Part shown: positions 1 through 9,971 of the stretch, piece by piece
Layout of the letters: each line of letters begins with the position of its first letter
Position numbering within the stretch: position 1 is the stretch's first letter
Assembly (NCBI GenBank): GCA_011389735.1
Contig: JAABTS010000058.1
Location: 1 to 32,839 of the forward strand
Source: Desulfobacteraceae bacterium
GTDB taxonomy: Bacteria; Desulfobacterota; Desulfobacteria; Desulfobacterales; JAABTS01
Reading direction: 5' to 3'
DNA: 32,839 nucleotides
The notes under the pieces: model-generated
The model's input: the letters and a program-made list of their open reading frames with translations, nothing else
Databases searched by the model: none
Told to the model about the DNA's origin: nothing
Translations under genes and position numbers: made by a program

Positions 1-37
1 AAAGGACAGTCAAACCTCCCTGCCCTCAAAAAAACCT

Positions 38-66
38 AATATACATTTTCTGTTTTAGGAAGTCAA
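38..66 (-). promoter_or_regulatory. Sigma-70-type promoter reading out of the window
   Basis: On the minus strand a -35 box TTGACT (61-66) is separated by exactly 17 bases from a -10 box TATATT (38-43), and transcription should start near position 31. It lies in the gap after the tyrS stop codon and points away from it, so it should drive a gene beyond the left edge. No coding start is visible in the remaining 30 bases. The call rests on box similarity and spacing only. Confidence 0.65.
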
Positions 67-99
67 GAACTTTTTTTTGTCAAAGTGAAATAATTTATT

Positions 100-1392
100 T
101 TACCTATCATTACGGATTGTTACGCGATGATATTTCTTTTTACCGGCCCTTAACATCAGATTTCCATCCTTAAAATCGCTTTCGGTGACAGTATAAAGAC
201 TGTTTTCAATGCGGTTTCCGTTTAGATAGCCGCCCCCTTGATCTATCAGTTTTCTGGCTTCGGTGCTCGACGCCGTCAGGTTGCATATTGCGAACAGTTT
301 AAAGGAAGGTATTCCTTCTTTCACCTTATTCTTTTCAAGGATTGTTTCCGGAACCGAATTTTCCGAGTCAGCTCCTTCTCTGACGATCTCGCTCGAGGGC
401 ATCAGGGATTGGGGAATGCTTCGTTTCCCGAACAGGTTCATCGCCGATAAATGGGCTTTGCCGGCCTGCTCTTTTCCGTGTACGATCTTTGTGGCTTCAT
501 AAGCGAGTATGGATTTTACGGCGTTGATATCCGAATCAGTGATTTTATTGTTACTATCGTTGATTTCGCTCATAGGCAGTAAGGTAAAAAGCGCTAAAAA
601 CCTGAAAACATCCCTATCATCCGTATTTACCCAAAACTGATAATAATCATAGGGAGTTGTTTTAAGTTGATCGAGCCAGACGGCTCCTTTTTCAGTCTTG
701 CCCATTTTTGCCCCACTGCTCGTGGTAATCAAAGGAAATGTGATCCCAAATACAGATTCGTTATTCATACGTCGAACTAAATCTATTCCAGCTACAATAT
801 TTCCCCACTGATCACTGCCGCCCATCTGAAGCCGACACCCATATCTATCAAAAAGTTCCTTAAAGTCATACGCCTGCAATATCATGTAATTAAATTCTAT
901 GAAGTTCAGCCCTTCTTCAGAATCAATCCTGGATTTGTAACTTTCAGCTTTGATCATTCGATTAACGCTGAAATGACGTCCGATATCCCTTAAAAAGGGA
1001 ATGTACTCCAGTTTTCCAAGCCATTCATGATTATTGACACACAATGCGTTCCCATCACTAAAATCAAGGAACCGGGCCAATTGCTTTTTGATCGAAAGTA
1101 GATTTTCTTCGATAACTTCCTCGGTCAAAAATTTCCTCATTTCGGTTTTTCCGCTGGGATCTCCGACCAGCCCTGTTCCGCCGCCGACCACTGCAATAGG
1201 TCGATGTCCGGTATTTTGAATATGAATCAGAGCCATTACTGGGATTAAGTGCCCGACATGGAGGCTTGACGCTGTGGGATCGAAACCTACATAAGCCGTC
1301 ACTTTTTCCTGGTCAAAAAGCGAGTATAGTTCATTTTCATGGGTTTTTTTATCAATAAACCCTCTTTCTTCCAGCACCTTAATTGTATTCAT
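100..1392 (-). CDS. tyrS: Tyrosyl-tRNA synthetase (TyrRS)
   Basis: This enzyme charges tRNA-Tyr with tyrosine in the cytoplasm. The 430-residue protein is of normal length for bacterial TyrRS. The class I HIGH-type motif is HVGH at residues 45-48 and the KMSKS-type loop is KMGKT at 229-233. The tyrosine-pocket motif QMGGSDQWGN lies at about 189-198, and an S4-type RNA-binding domain fills roughly the last 70 residues. The ATG is preceded by AAGGAA, which overlaps the rny stop codon 12 bases upstream, so translation is probably coupled to rny. A short A/T-rich tail follows the stop and no convincing terminator hairpin is visible. The identification is secure. Confidence 0.97.
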   Translation of the reverse strand: MNTIKVLEERGFIDKKTHENELYSLFDQEKVTAYVGFDPTASSLHVGHLIPVMALIHIQNTGHRPIAVVGGGTGLVGDPSGKTEMRKFLTEEVIEENLLSIKKQLARFLDFSDGNALCVNNHEWLGKLEYIPFLRDIGRHFSVNRMIKAESYKSRIDSEEGLNFIEFNYMILQAYDFKELFDRYGCRLQMGGSDQWGNIVAGIDLVRRMNNESVFGITFPLITTSSGAKMGKTEKGAVWLDQLKTTPYDYYQFWVNTDDRDVFRFLALFTLLPMSEINDSNNKITDSDINAVKSILAYEATKIVHGKEQAGKAHLSAMNLFGKRSIPQSLMPSSEIVREGADSENSVPETILEKNKVKEGIPSFKLFAICNLTASSTEARKLIDQGGGYLNGNRIENSLYTVTESDFKDGNLMLRAGKKKYHRVTIRNDR

Positions 1393-1404
1393 ACAAAATA
1401 TTCC

Positions 1405-2967
1405 TTATTTGTTCGCATATTCTATAGCTCTTGTTTCACGAATAACCATTACTTTAATCTGGCCAGGAAACGTGAGGGACTCTTCGATCTTTTTGGCAAT
1501 ATCTCGACTCAATAAAGTCGTTTCTTCGTCGCTGACGATACCGCTTTCAACAATAACTCTTATTTCCCTGCCCGCCTGAATGGCGTAGGAATTAGACACT
1601 CCTCTAAATGAATTAGCGATATTTTCCAAATCCTCCAGTCGTTTTATGTAATTTTCGAGGAGTTCCTTTCGAGCTCCTGGTCTGGCTCCGGATAAGCCAT
1701 CCGCCGCCTGGACTAAAAAATCATATATTGACGTCGGAGGTACATCTTCGTGATGAGCCGCAATAGCAGTCACGACTTTTGAAGACTCGCCGTATTTTTT
1801 CGCCAATTTCGAGCCGATTAACGCGTGGGGTCCTTCGACTTCGTGATCGATAGCCTTTCCAATGTCATGAAGCAGTCCCATTCGCCTCGCTTTTTTTTGG
1901 TTCAGTCCTAATTCGGCGGCCATAATTCCAGTTAAAAACCCGACTTCTATCGAATGCTGCAACATGTTTTGAGCATAACTTGTCCGGAATTTCAATTTTC
2001 CGATACATTTTATCAATTCGCTATGAAGCCCGTGGACTCCCAAATCAAAAGCAGCCTGTTCGCCTGCTTCTTTTATCACCTCGTCAACTTCGTGCCCGAC
2101 TTTTTTAACGATATCTTCGATTCTGGCGGGGTGGATTCTTCCGTCTGAGATCAAACGAGTCAGAGAAATTCGCGCGACTTCACGTCTCACCGGGTTAAAC
2201 CCTGACAATATGACGGCTTCTGGAGTATCATCGATAATTAAATCAATACCGGTCGAGGCTTCCAACGCTCGAATATTTCTTCCTTCTCTTCCAATAATGC
2301 GGCCCTTCATTTCATCATTTGGAAGGGGCACCACGGAAACAGTACGTTCAGCGATAAAATCGCTTGCATAGCGTTGTATCGATGTCGCTATAATCATTTT
2401 GGCGCGTTTATCCGCTTCCTCTCTTGATTCGCTTTCAATTTGTTTTATCAGCTTAGCGCCTTCATATCTTGCCTCGTTTTCCATCGCACGAATAAGCAGT
2501 TCTTTGGCCTGTTCCGCTCCCAGCCCCGAGATCATTTCAAGCTGCTTTTTCTGTTCTTCAATAAGATCATGATATTTCTGCTCATTTTGTTCAACCAGTT
2601 CTTCTCTTTTTGTTAATTTCTTTTCTTTTCGCGACAGGTCTCTATCTCTTCGCTCGAGTTGATCATGTTTCCGATCAAGATTTTCTTCTTTTTGAATTAT
2701 TCGTTTTTCCTGTTTTTTGATTTCGGAGCGTGTTTCACGAGTTTCAGCTTCAAATTCGCTCCTCATCTTCAGCAGCTCATCTTTTAGCTTCACCTCTTCG
2801 TTTTTCAGCAATGCTTCCGCCTGGGTAGCGGCTTCCTGCAAAATTCTTGAGGCCTTTTCTTCTGCTGTCTTTATACTTTTTGAAGACAGCCATCCTTTCA
2901 AATATAAAGCTACTCCCAGCCCTAAACCAATCCCAATCAAACCTGATATAATTGAATTTTCGATCAT
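1405..2967 (-). CDS. rny: Ribonuclease Y
   Basis: Membrane-anchored endoribonuclease that initiates mRNA turnover. I start it at the ATG at 2967 (520 residues) because GAGGA sits just ahead of that codon; an in-frame TTG five codons upstream (2982) would place this Shine-Dalgarno inside the gene. The N terminus is a single glycine-rich membrane segment (about residues 6-24). A long charged coiled coil follows (about 35-170), then a KH domain with GRIIGREG at about 222-229, and an HD phosphohydrolase domain with the metal-binding HD pair at about 367-368. Length and domain order match the family. It is followed closely by tyrS, and a 6S RNA lies upstream. Confidence 0.96.
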   Translation of the reverse strand: MIENSIISGLIGIGLGLGVALYLKGWLSSKSIKTAEEKASRILQEAATQAEALLKNEEVKLKDELLKMRSEFEAETRETRSEIKKQEKRIIQKEENLDRKHDQLERRDRDLSRKEKKLTKREELVEQNEQKYHDLIEEQKKQLEMISGLGAEQAKELLIRAMENEARYEGAKLIKQIESESREEADKRAKMIIATSIQRYASDFIAERTVSVVPLPNDEMKGRIIGREGRNIRALEASTGIDLIIDDTPEAVILSGFNPVRREVARISLTRLISDGRIHPARIEDIVKKVGHEVDEVIKEAGEQAAFDLGVHGLHSELIKCIGKLKFRTSYAQNMLQHSIEVGFLTGIMAAELGLNQKKARRMGLLHDIGKAIDHEVEGPHALIGSKLAKKYGESSKVVTAIAAHHEDVPPTSIYDFLVQAADGLSGARPGARKELLENYIKRLEDLENIANSFRGVSNSYAIQAGREIRVIVESGIVSDEETTLLSRDIAKKIEESLTFPGQIKVMVIRETRAIEYANK

Positions 2968-3354
2968 TTTCTTCCTCAGCAATAATTATGGCACGTTCTA
3001 AGAGTCGTAGCTTTTCCGAATCAAAATATGCCATTATTCAGAGAAACTATGAATTCTTTTTGAACATACAAGCATATAAAGACAACATCAAACAACATGG
3101 TTCCCGTTGTCGATTCCATGATAGCGTTAAAAAAGGAAAAACTTTATGGTTGTATTTTCTGGATCGGAAATAAAATTAGGTGGAGTTGATCAGATTTTTT
3201 CGCTGAAAAGGGCTGAGACGCCTTAGCTAAACGTTTTGTTGCATAAATTGGAAAAGGCGGGCGGGTTAGTTAAATCAATAGTTTCTTATTTTGTAGAATC
3301 AACTATGAAACTTACAAGATCCGATGCGACTGTTGAAATATGGCTTTCATAGGA
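2968..3354 (-). other. Gene-free leader between 6S RNA and rny
   Basis: This stretch of almost 390 bases has no credible gene. An open frame beginning at 3034 overlaps the rny start in another frame and looks like a shadow. A six-base inverted repeat (CGCCTT/AAGGCG, about 3210-3259) and a weak promoter-like pair are the only structures I can point to. The weak pair is TTGATG at 3086-3091 and TATGTT at 3063-3068, with a 17-base spacer. The pair could start rny transcription about 90 bases before its ATG. Confidence 0.4.
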
Positions 3355-3356
3355 GC

Positions 3357-3537
3357 GCCCCCCGCCCGGCCGTGTCAGCAGGTCTTTGAACCGTTATTAT
3401 AGGTTCGGTCCTTTTAGTTTCTTCAGGCTTTTCCGTACTAGCAGAACTTGCACACCGAAACCAGTTAAGGCCCAAGTTTTTGTATAGTGTTGGATCAAAG
3501 GACTTCTTCCAATCACCAACAAGGCAGGGGGCATATC
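3357..3537 (-). ncRNA. ssrS: 6S RNA
   Basis: 6S RNA binds the sigma-70 RNA polymerase holoenzyme as an open-promoter mimic and down-regulates transcription in slow growth. On the minus strand the roughly 180-nt segment closes with GCCCCC near 3527-3532 pairing with GGGGGC near 3358-3363. It has an apical stem AACTTG/CAAGTT (3473-3478 with 3445-3450) and a 3'-side hairpin GAACC/GGTTC (3402-3406 with 3388-3392), as in the canonical long hairpin with a central bubble. Position right after zapA is the classic ssrS location in proteobacteria. The ends are set by the closing stem and may be off by several bases. No covariance model was run. Confidence 0.85.
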
Positions 3538-3562
3538 GCCATTTATCGCTAAGATCATCAAT

Positions 3563-3895
3563 CTATAAATTTTCTTCCCGAATGTTACTATCCATGCCGA
3601 TCTTTTCCAAAAGGCTCAATATGTTTCTTGTTCTTGTATGTAAATATTGAACTAATTCAGTGTATTTGTTTCTTAGTTCGAGGTTCTCACCCGCCATGTT
3701 TAACGCCGCCTGTAATAAAACAGCTTCGTTTTTTCCGCTAATCGCATGATCCGTAAACAGTTTCTGAGTACGTTCAATTTCTTTTTGCAAATGTGCAGGA
3801 GCCTCTCCGGCGATCATTTGATTCGCGTCGGTTTTGAACGAATATCTTTTTCCAAACACTGTTATATTAACTATTTGTTCCGACAACTTCTCCAC
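3563..3895 (-). CDS. zapA: Cell division protein ZapA
   Basis: ZapA tetramers cross-link FtsZ filaments at the division site. The 110-residue product begins with the family's beta-strand region (VNITVFGKRYSFKTD at about residues 10-24) and then becomes a long helical coiled coil, as expected for a protein of about 100 residues. The start is a GTG at 3895. The Shine-Dalgarno is poor, and a TTG three codons in is an alternative. It follows the zapB-like gene by 26 bases and precedes the 6S RNA, so the set probably shares one transcript. Confidence 0.9.
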   Translation of the reverse strand: MEKLSEQIVNITVFGKRYSFKTDANQMIAGEAPAHLQKEIERTQKLFTDHAISGKNEAVLLQAALNMAGENLELRNKYTELVQYLHTRTRNILSLLEKIGMDSNIREENL

Positions 3896-3921
3896 TCATA
3901 TATGTTTGGATAAAAATAGTG

Positions 3922-4158
3922 TTATTGTATAGCAGTATTCAGCCTTCCGAGAAGCTTTTCAATTTTAGCCCGGATGATTTCGTGTTCCTCTTCATACACT
4001 TTTTTTTCTTCGTCTCTATCCTTTAATTCCCTTTCCAGCCATTCATTCTTCTTGATCAATTCCGTATTTTCATTCCTTATGGATTCAATCTGAGAAACGA
4101 TCTTTTCAATTTTCTCTTCTATTTCACTAAAATTATCTATTATATGGTCATTTCCCAA
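3922..4158 (-). CDS. Small coiled-coil protein, ZapB-like
   Basis: The product is a short, highly charged, almost wholly helical coiled coil, resembling ZapB-type proteins that sit next to zapA and bind it. I choose a TTG start at 4158 (78 residues) for two reasons. The in-frame ATG at 4203 lies inside the promoter boxes at 4184-4213 and so would not be on the main transcript. The TTG is also preceded at good spacing by GAGAGGTG (about 4163-4170). No catalytic motif is visible. The name is inferred from coiled-coil character, size and neighbourhood rather than a specific signature. Confidence 0.75.
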   Translation of the reverse strand: MGNDHIIDNFSEIEEKIEKIVSQIESIRNENTELIKKNEWLERELKDRDEEKKVYEEEHEIIRAKIEKLLGRLNTAIQ

Positions 4159-4183
4159 ATCACACCTCTCTTGTTTCTTTTCG

Positions 4184-4213
4184 ATTATAATCCTTAATGG
4201 CATTAAAAGTCAA
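4184..4213 (-). promoter_or_regulatory. Promoter of the zapB-like/zapA/6S RNA cluster
   Basis: The -35 box is TTGACT (4208-4213) and the -10 box is a perfect TATAAT (4184-4189), with an 18-base spacer. Transcription should begin near 4177, giving a leader of about 20 bases that holds the GAGAGGTG ribosome binding site. It is one of the best-scoring promoters by eye in the window, and it decides the start codon of the downstream gene. Confidence 0.75.
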
Positions 4214-4261
4214 GTGGTTTTAATTTCCCTGATTCAGCCGAACGGCATACCTCAATATTCT

Positions 4262-4373
4262 ATAGCCTTCCAGAAATCAAATTCCACTGCGTTGCCTGTC
4301 CGGGATGGGAAATACGAATAACATGATCCCGGCCCTGGCGCCTTGTAAAATTTAATTTTTGAAAACCTATAAA
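4262..4373. repeat. Dispersed nested-palindrome repeat, copy A
   Basis: About 112 bases that align along their whole length with 16526-16633, at roughly 70 % identity by eye with a few short gaps. The two ends are inverted, imperfect copies of each other (about 4266-4291 with 4338-4366). The centre holds a perfect 7-base inverted repeat, CCGGGAT (4300-4306) and ATCCCGG (4326-4332). It lies between the atp terminator and the zapB-like promoter. An adjoining 8-base inverted repeat AAATCGAA/TTCGATTT spans 4371-4405. No open frame here looks real. Confidence 0.7.
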
Positions 4374-4419
4374 TCGAAGAGGCATTCATCGAACATTTTC
4401 GATTTTTATTAATTTTATT

Positions 4420-4457
4420 AAAAAAAAAGGCAGAATCACCCAAGTGATCCTGCCTTT
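4420..4457 (-). terminator. Rho-independent terminator of the ATP synthase operon
   Basis: On the minus strand a 14-pair stem runs from AAAGGCAG (4450-4457) to CTGCCTTT (4426-4433), with one G-U wobble and a TTGG loop. It is followed by an uninterrupted run of T residues to about 4420. It starts 34 bases after the atpC stop codon. This is the clearest intrinsic terminator in the window. Confidence 0.93.
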
Positions 4458-4465
4458 ATGATTTC

Positions 4466-4481
4466 CGGCAAACGTTTGCCG
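4466..4481. repeat. 16-bp perfect palindrome after atpC
   Basis: CGGCAAACGTTTGCCG is perfectly self-complementary and sits between the atpC stop codon and the terminator. In RNA it would give only a tight hairpin. In DNA it has the symmetry of a dimeric regulator site, but its position at the end of an operon makes an operator role uncertain. Confidence 0.6.
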
Positions 4482-4490
4482 TATTTAAAA

Positions 4491-4907
4491 TTACATCGCC
4501 TGCGGACTTTCCAAAATCCTCAATCGATATAAAGCACGCTCAAGCGCCGCTTTGGCGCGTTCAAAATCAATGTCCCTATCTTCATTTTCCAAACGTCTTT
4601 TTGCACGTTCGAACGCCGATTTCGCTCGTTCTATACTAATGTCTTTTCTTCTTTCGGCGGATTCGGCCAAAATAGTGACTTTATCGGGTAGAACTTCAGC
4701 AAAACCGCCGCTTACGAAGATAACTCGTTCCGTTCCTCCTTTGTCCTTATATCGGATAGCACCCACTTTCAAGGATGAAAGAAAAGGGGTATGGCCGATC
4801 ATGACGCCGAATTCACCTAAAGTACCTGGCGCGACGATGATTTGAGCGTCATCATCCACAACCGATTTGGAAGGCGTGACTATTTCCAATTTAATATTTC
4901 CAGCCAT
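4491..4907 (-). CDS. atpC: ATP synthase F1 epsilon subunit
   Basis: Central-stalk subunit that couples rotation and restrains ATP hydrolysis. The 138-residue protein has the N-terminal beta sandwich, beginning with the typical LEIVTPSKSV strand and the GEFGVMIGHTPFLSSLKVG segment (about residues 31-49). It ends in the two-helix hairpin rich in Glu, Arg and Ala. Length is normal. It is the last gene of the operon, 30 bases after atpD, with the terminator just downstream. The ribosome binding site (AGGGGA) is weak and rather distant. Confidence 0.96.
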   Translation of the reverse strand: MAGNIKLEIVTPSKSVVDDDAQIIVAPGTLGEFGVMIGHTPFLSSLKVGAIRYKDKGGTERVIFVSGGFAEVLPDKVTILAESAERRKDISIERAKSAFERAKRRLENEDRDIDFERAKAALERALYRLRILESPQAM

Positions 4908-4937
4908 GAAATTGTCCCCTATATTTAGTGTCGGTGT

Positions 4938-6377
<1,440 letters not shown>

Positions 6378-6396
6378 TCATAAATTGCATTTCGAG

Positions 6397-7287
6397 TTAT
6401 CCCTTCAGGGCTTCAGCACCCCCGACAATATCCATAAGCTCCGCCGTGATGGTCGCCTGCCTGGCTTTATTGTAAACAAGCGTGAGACTTTCTATCATAT
6501 CCTTGCAAGCTTTTGTTGCGTTGTTCATCGCCGACATTCTGGCGGCGTGTTCACTGGTGGATGTTTCCAATAAAGCCCGATATAATTGCACATGAACACT
6601 TTTAGGCAGCATAATATTCATCAGAGCGTCCGCTGATGGTTCGCAGATGTGTTCGGCAATATAGGGCGCTGACGGATCGTTATCTGTTTCCGCCTTTTCA
6701 ATAGGGGGTATCGGCAATAGTTTTTTGACGACAGGAGTTTGCCTCGCCATGGATACAAACTGAGAATATATCATGTATATTTCGTCATATGCGCCATCCA
6801 TATAGCCTTGAATCAACTTCATTCCACTGATCGACGCAATGCTGAAATCAAAATTCGCGCCTACGATTCCAAGATATTCATCGTCTCTCCGAAAGCCTTT
6901 TTTTCGGCACCAATCTCTTCCTTTTTTCCCAAAATTAGTGAACGATATATCCATATCCTGTGTAAGCTGCTCATTACAAAATGATTTCGCTTTATCCGTC
7001 AAATTGATGTTGAACCCCCCACAAAGGCCTCTATCCGAAGTGATTAAAACGACATGCACGTTTTTGACACTCTCTCTGGGCACAAGCAGCGGGCTTGCTT
7101 CATCGCCTGCTTTTTCGGATAAACTGCCCAACACTTCGGAGAACTTTTCAGCATACGGCCGAAACCCTTCCATTTTAGTCTGCGCTCCGCGCAGCTTAGA
7201 AGCAGCGACCATATTCATGGCTTTTGTAATCTGCTGGGTTTTTTTGACAGCGCCTATCTTGTTCTTGACATCTTTTAGTGTTGCCAT
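6397..7287 (-). CDS. atpG: ATP synthase F1 gamma subunit
   Basis: Rotor shaft of F1. The 296-residue product has the two long terminal helices that form the antiparallel coiled coil, namely the N-terminal segment with TQQITKAMNMVAASKL and the C-terminal segment with MSAMNNATKACKDMIESL. Between them is a Rossmann-like central domain containing the SDRGLCGGFN motif near residue 85. Length is ordinary. It lies between atpA and atpD, 16 bases after the atpA stop. Confidence 0.97.
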   Translation of the reverse strand: MATLKDVKNKIGAVKKTQQITKAMNMVAASKLRGAQTKMEGFRPYAEKFSEVLGSLSEKAGDEASPLLVPRESVKNVHVVLITSDRGLCGGFNINLTDKAKSFCNEQLTQDMDISFTNFGKKGRDWCRKKGFRRDDEYLGIVGANFDFSIASISGMKLIQGYMDGAYDEIYMIYSQFVSMARQTPVVKKLLPIPPIEKAETDNDPSAPYIAEHICEPSADALMNIMLPKSVHVQLYRALLETSTSEHAARMSAMNNATKACKDMIESLTLVYNKARQATITAELMDIVGGAEALKG

Positions 7288-7303
7288 CCGTTCACGCCCT
7301 TCT

Positions 7304-8821
7304 CTATTTTATTGTATCTTTGAATTCTTCGTCGTATTCGGTCAACGCCTTTGTCAATTGTTTATCCAGGTCATCGTCTATCTCTTTTTTCTCAGCCAGA
7401 TCAGCCATGACCTTGGAATACCGGTCTGTCATAAATGTGTACAATCCCGCTTCATACTTGGTCAAAGCGTCAACAGGATGCTTATCAAGAAAGCCTCTTG
7501 TTCCGGCGTAGAGAATAAGTACCTGTTTTTCCATCGGCAAAGGCTGATACTGAGGCTGTTTCAATATTTCCACAAGCCTAGCCCCTCTTGTCAATTGCCT
7601 TTGCGTTGATGCGTCAAGATCACTTCCGAAAGCGGCAAAAGCTTCCAGCTCACGATATTGGGCAAGATCCAGTCTCAAGGAACCTGCGACCTGTTTCATG
7701 GCCTTCACCTGTGCGGCTCCACCGACTCTGGATACAGAAAGACCAACATTGATCGCGGGTCTTACACCAGCAAAGAACAGTGATGGTTCAAGATAAATTT
7801 GACCGTCGGTGATGGAAATAACATTGGTTGGAATATACGCCGATACGTCTCCGGCCTGGGTTTCGATGATAGGCAGGGCGGTAAGAGAACCGGCGCCAAG
7901 CTCGTCATTCAATTTCGCAGCGCGTTCCAGCAAGCGTGAGTGATTATAAAAAATATCGCCGGGATACGCTTCACGCCCTGGAGGCCGTCTGAGCAGTAGC
8001 GAAACCTGGCGGTAGGCAGCCGCCTGTTTAGAGAGGTCGTCGTAAATAATAAGCGCATGCCTCTTATCATCACGGAAATATTCTCCGATCGTACAACCGG
8101 CGTAAGGAGCGATAAACTGAAGCGTCGCCGGATCGCTGGCGCACGCTGCAACAACGGTAGTGTATTCCATTGCGCCGTTTTTCTCCAAAATGGCGATCAC
8201 TTGAGCCACTGTGGATTTTTTCTGACCACATGCGACATACACACAGTATACGTCCTGTCCCTTTTGACTGAGGATTGCATCAATCGCAATTGCGGTTTTT
8301 CCAATCTGTCGGTCTCCGATAATCAGCTCCCGCTGCCCCCGTCCTACCGGCGTCATCGCGTCAACTGCTTTCAGCCCTGTATACATTGGCTCATGGACGC
8401 TTTTCCTTGCAATAACACCTGGCGCCACCATTTCAACACGCCTGGTGTACTCCGAATTGATCGGCCCTTTTCCATCAAGAGGCTCTCCAACAGCGGACAC
8501 AACTCGTCCCAAAACGGCTTCCCCGACGGGAACTTGTGCAATCCGGCCTGTTCGTTTGACGATATCGCCTTCTTTTATATGGATATCCTCGCCCATAACC
8601 GCAACGCCGACATTGTCCTCTTCCAGATTAAGCACCAGTCCCAGAATACCGCCCGGAAATTCGACGAGTTCAAGCGCCATAACCTTTTCCAGACCATAAA
8701 CTCTGGCGATGCCGTCTCCTACTGATAAAACAACCCCTGTTTCACTAAGCTCGACTTTTTTGTCGTAACCTGTGATCTGCTCCTTAATTATCTGACTGAT
8801 TTCTTCCGCTCTTAATTCCAT
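7304..8821 (-). CDS. atpA: ATP synthase F1 alpha subunit
   Basis: Non-catalytic nucleotide-binding subunit of F1. The 505-residue protein has Walker A GDRQIGKT at residues 169-176, the signature [17 protein letters not shown], and the C-terminal helical domain. Length matches the family (about 500-515). Its ATG overlaps the atpH stop codon by one base (TAATG), so the two genes are translationally coupled. Confidence 0.98.
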   Translation of the reverse strand: MELRAEEISQIIKEQITGYDKKVELSETGVVLSVGDGIARVYGLEKVMALELVEFPGGILGLVLNLEEDNVGVAVMGEDIHIKEGDIVKRTGRIAQVPVGEAVLGRVVSAVGEPLDGKGPINSEYTRRVEMVAPGVIARKSVHEPMYTGLKAVDAMTPVGRGQRELIIGDRQIGKTAIAIDAILSQKGQDVYCVYVACGQKKSTVAQVIAILEKNGAMEYTTVVAACASDPATLQFIAPYAGCTIGEYFRDDKRHALIIYDDLSKQAAAYRQVSLLLRRPPGREAYPGDIFYNHSRLLERAAKLNDELGAGSLTALPIIETQAGDVSAYIPTNVISITDGQIYLEPSLFFAGVRPAINVGLSVSRVGGAAQVKAMKQVAGSLRLDLAQYRELEAFAAFGSDLDASTQRQLTRGARLVEILKQPQYQPLPMEKQVLILYAGTRGFLDKHPVDALTKYEAGLYTFMTDRYSKVMADLAEKKEIDDDLDKQLTKALTEYDEEFKDTIK

Positions 8822-9372
8822 TAGACACTCTCACCCCTTTTTAAAGATTCTTTCATATTGGATAGTTGAGTCCTTACACTGCCATCTATCACATAATCTC
8901 CTATTCTGGTCACGATCCCGCCGATAAGAGCTGGGTCTTGTTCGACATCAAGAACAATCTCTTTCCCCATCTTCTTTGAAAGAGCCGTCTGAATCTTTTC
9001 AACCGTTTCGGATGAAAGCTCCGTCGCTGAAATTAGACTGGCTCGCGCAATCCCCTTCAACTCATCCGCCAGTTTTTGGTAGAACTCATTTATACTGCTC
9101 AGAAATCCAATTCGTCCTTTTTCGAACAACAGCAATAGAAACGTTCTCATCACTCGAGACATATCAAGTTTTTCAATAATCGCCTGCAACACCTTTTTTC
9201 GACTTGCCGCATCAAAAAGAGGGTTAGAAATAACCTGCTCCAAAGCTTTCTCTTTTTCAAGCAGCTCCGAAAAACCATTCAACTCTTCTCGATACGCCTC
9301 AGCCTGCCCGTCCTCTTTCCCGATTAATAGGAGCGCCTTGGCATAACGCCTTGCAATTGCCATGTTTTTCAC
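8821..9372 (-). CDS. atpH: ATP synthase delta subunit (OSCP)
   Basis: Peripheral-stalk subunit joining the b dimer to the top of F1. The 183-residue protein has the N-terminal six-helix domain starting with ARRYAKALL and the conserved C-terminal segment [21 protein letters not shown] (split here by ordinary family variation). The chosen GTG at 9372 overlaps the atpF stop (TAGTG) and lies about ten bases after AAGG. An ATG three codons later (9363) is the alternative. Length is normal. Confidence 0.96.
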   Translation of the reverse strand: MKNMAIARRYAKALLLIGKEDGQAEAYREELNGFSELLEKEKALEQVISNPLFDAASRKKVLQAIIEKLDMSRVMRTFLLLLFEKGRIGFLSSINEFYQKLADELKGIARASLISATELSSETVEKIQTALSKKMGKEIVLDVEQDPALIGGIVTRIGDYVIDGSVRTQLSNMKESLKRGESV

Positions 9373-9971
9373 TACGCCACCACCTTCTTTAAGTATTCAT
9401 CAATTATTTTTTCTTGATCATCATCCGATATATTCTCGCGAATTATTTCCTCGGCCCTGGCCACCGCCTTTTCGATCACTTCTTGCTGCAATCGAAGCTT
9501 TGCGACCTTGAATTCATTCTCAATGTTCCGCCTGGCCATTTCTTCCAATTTGACAGCCGTGCTTTCAGCTTCTTGAATGATCCGTTCTTTGGCCTCTTCC
9601 CCCTGTTTGACATAGTCGGCCAGGATCTTATCCGATTCTTCACTCAGGGTGTTCAATTTCTTCTGGTATTCCGCCAGTTGTACTTCCGCGTCCTTTTTCT
9701 TTTGTTCCAAATCGTTCAACTGGCTTTGAATTTCCTTGATTCTTCCGTTAAGAGCCTTTGAACCGAACTTCCAATAAAGAAAATACAGCCCCACAGCCAA
9801 TACCGCAAAGTTAATAACCCGATACGTATCCGTTTTGACCCAGCCTTTGGAAGGCGCGTGTTCACCGTCTGAAGAAGCCACGGCGCTTGCACAGGTCATC
9901 AGGACCGCAACGCAAACAAGAATAAAAACTTTTGTGAATCCACGCCGCATTCCAGTAGTATTAACCGTCAT
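9372..9971 (-). CDS. atpF: ATP synthase b subunit with signal-peptide-like extension
   Basis: Stator subunit that links the membrane sector to F1. The 199-residue protein is longer than the usual 155-170. Residues 1-32 look like a cleavable signal peptide: Met8-Arg-Arg, a hydrophobic core at about 15-28, and an ASAVASS cleavage-like site. A hydrophilic stretch and then the true membrane helix (about 51-66) and a long charged coiled coil follow. The ATG overlaps the upstream stop (TAATG) and has GGGGAGGG ahead of it, so the extension is not a start-site artefact by context. Similar extensions are known to me from other Deltaproteobacteria. Confidence 0.94.
   Translation of the reverse strand: MTVNTTGMRRGFTKVFILVCVAVLMTCASAVASSDGEHAPSKGWVKTDTYRVINFAVLAVGLYFLYWKFGSKALNGRIKEIQSQLNDLEQKKKDAEVQLAEYQKKLNTLSEESDKILADYVKQGEEAKERIIQEAESTAVKLEEMARRNIENEFKVAKLRLQQEVIEKAVARAEEIIRENISDDDQEKIIDEYLKKVVA

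Noticed and set aside
2777-3034. Open frame overlapping the start of rny in another frame
   Set aside because: It lies mostly inside rny, has no family signature, and the rny ribosome binding site explains the translation start.
3210-3259. Second small RNA based on the CGCCTT/AAGGCG inverted repeat
   Set aside because: Only six pairs with a long loop, no T-run and no promoter of its own; too weak to call.
4252-4443. Open frame of 63 codons between the atp terminator and the zapB-like promoter
   Set aside because: It runs through the terminator hairpin and repeat copy A, has no ribosome binding site, and the homologous repeat at 16.5 kb does not keep the frame.
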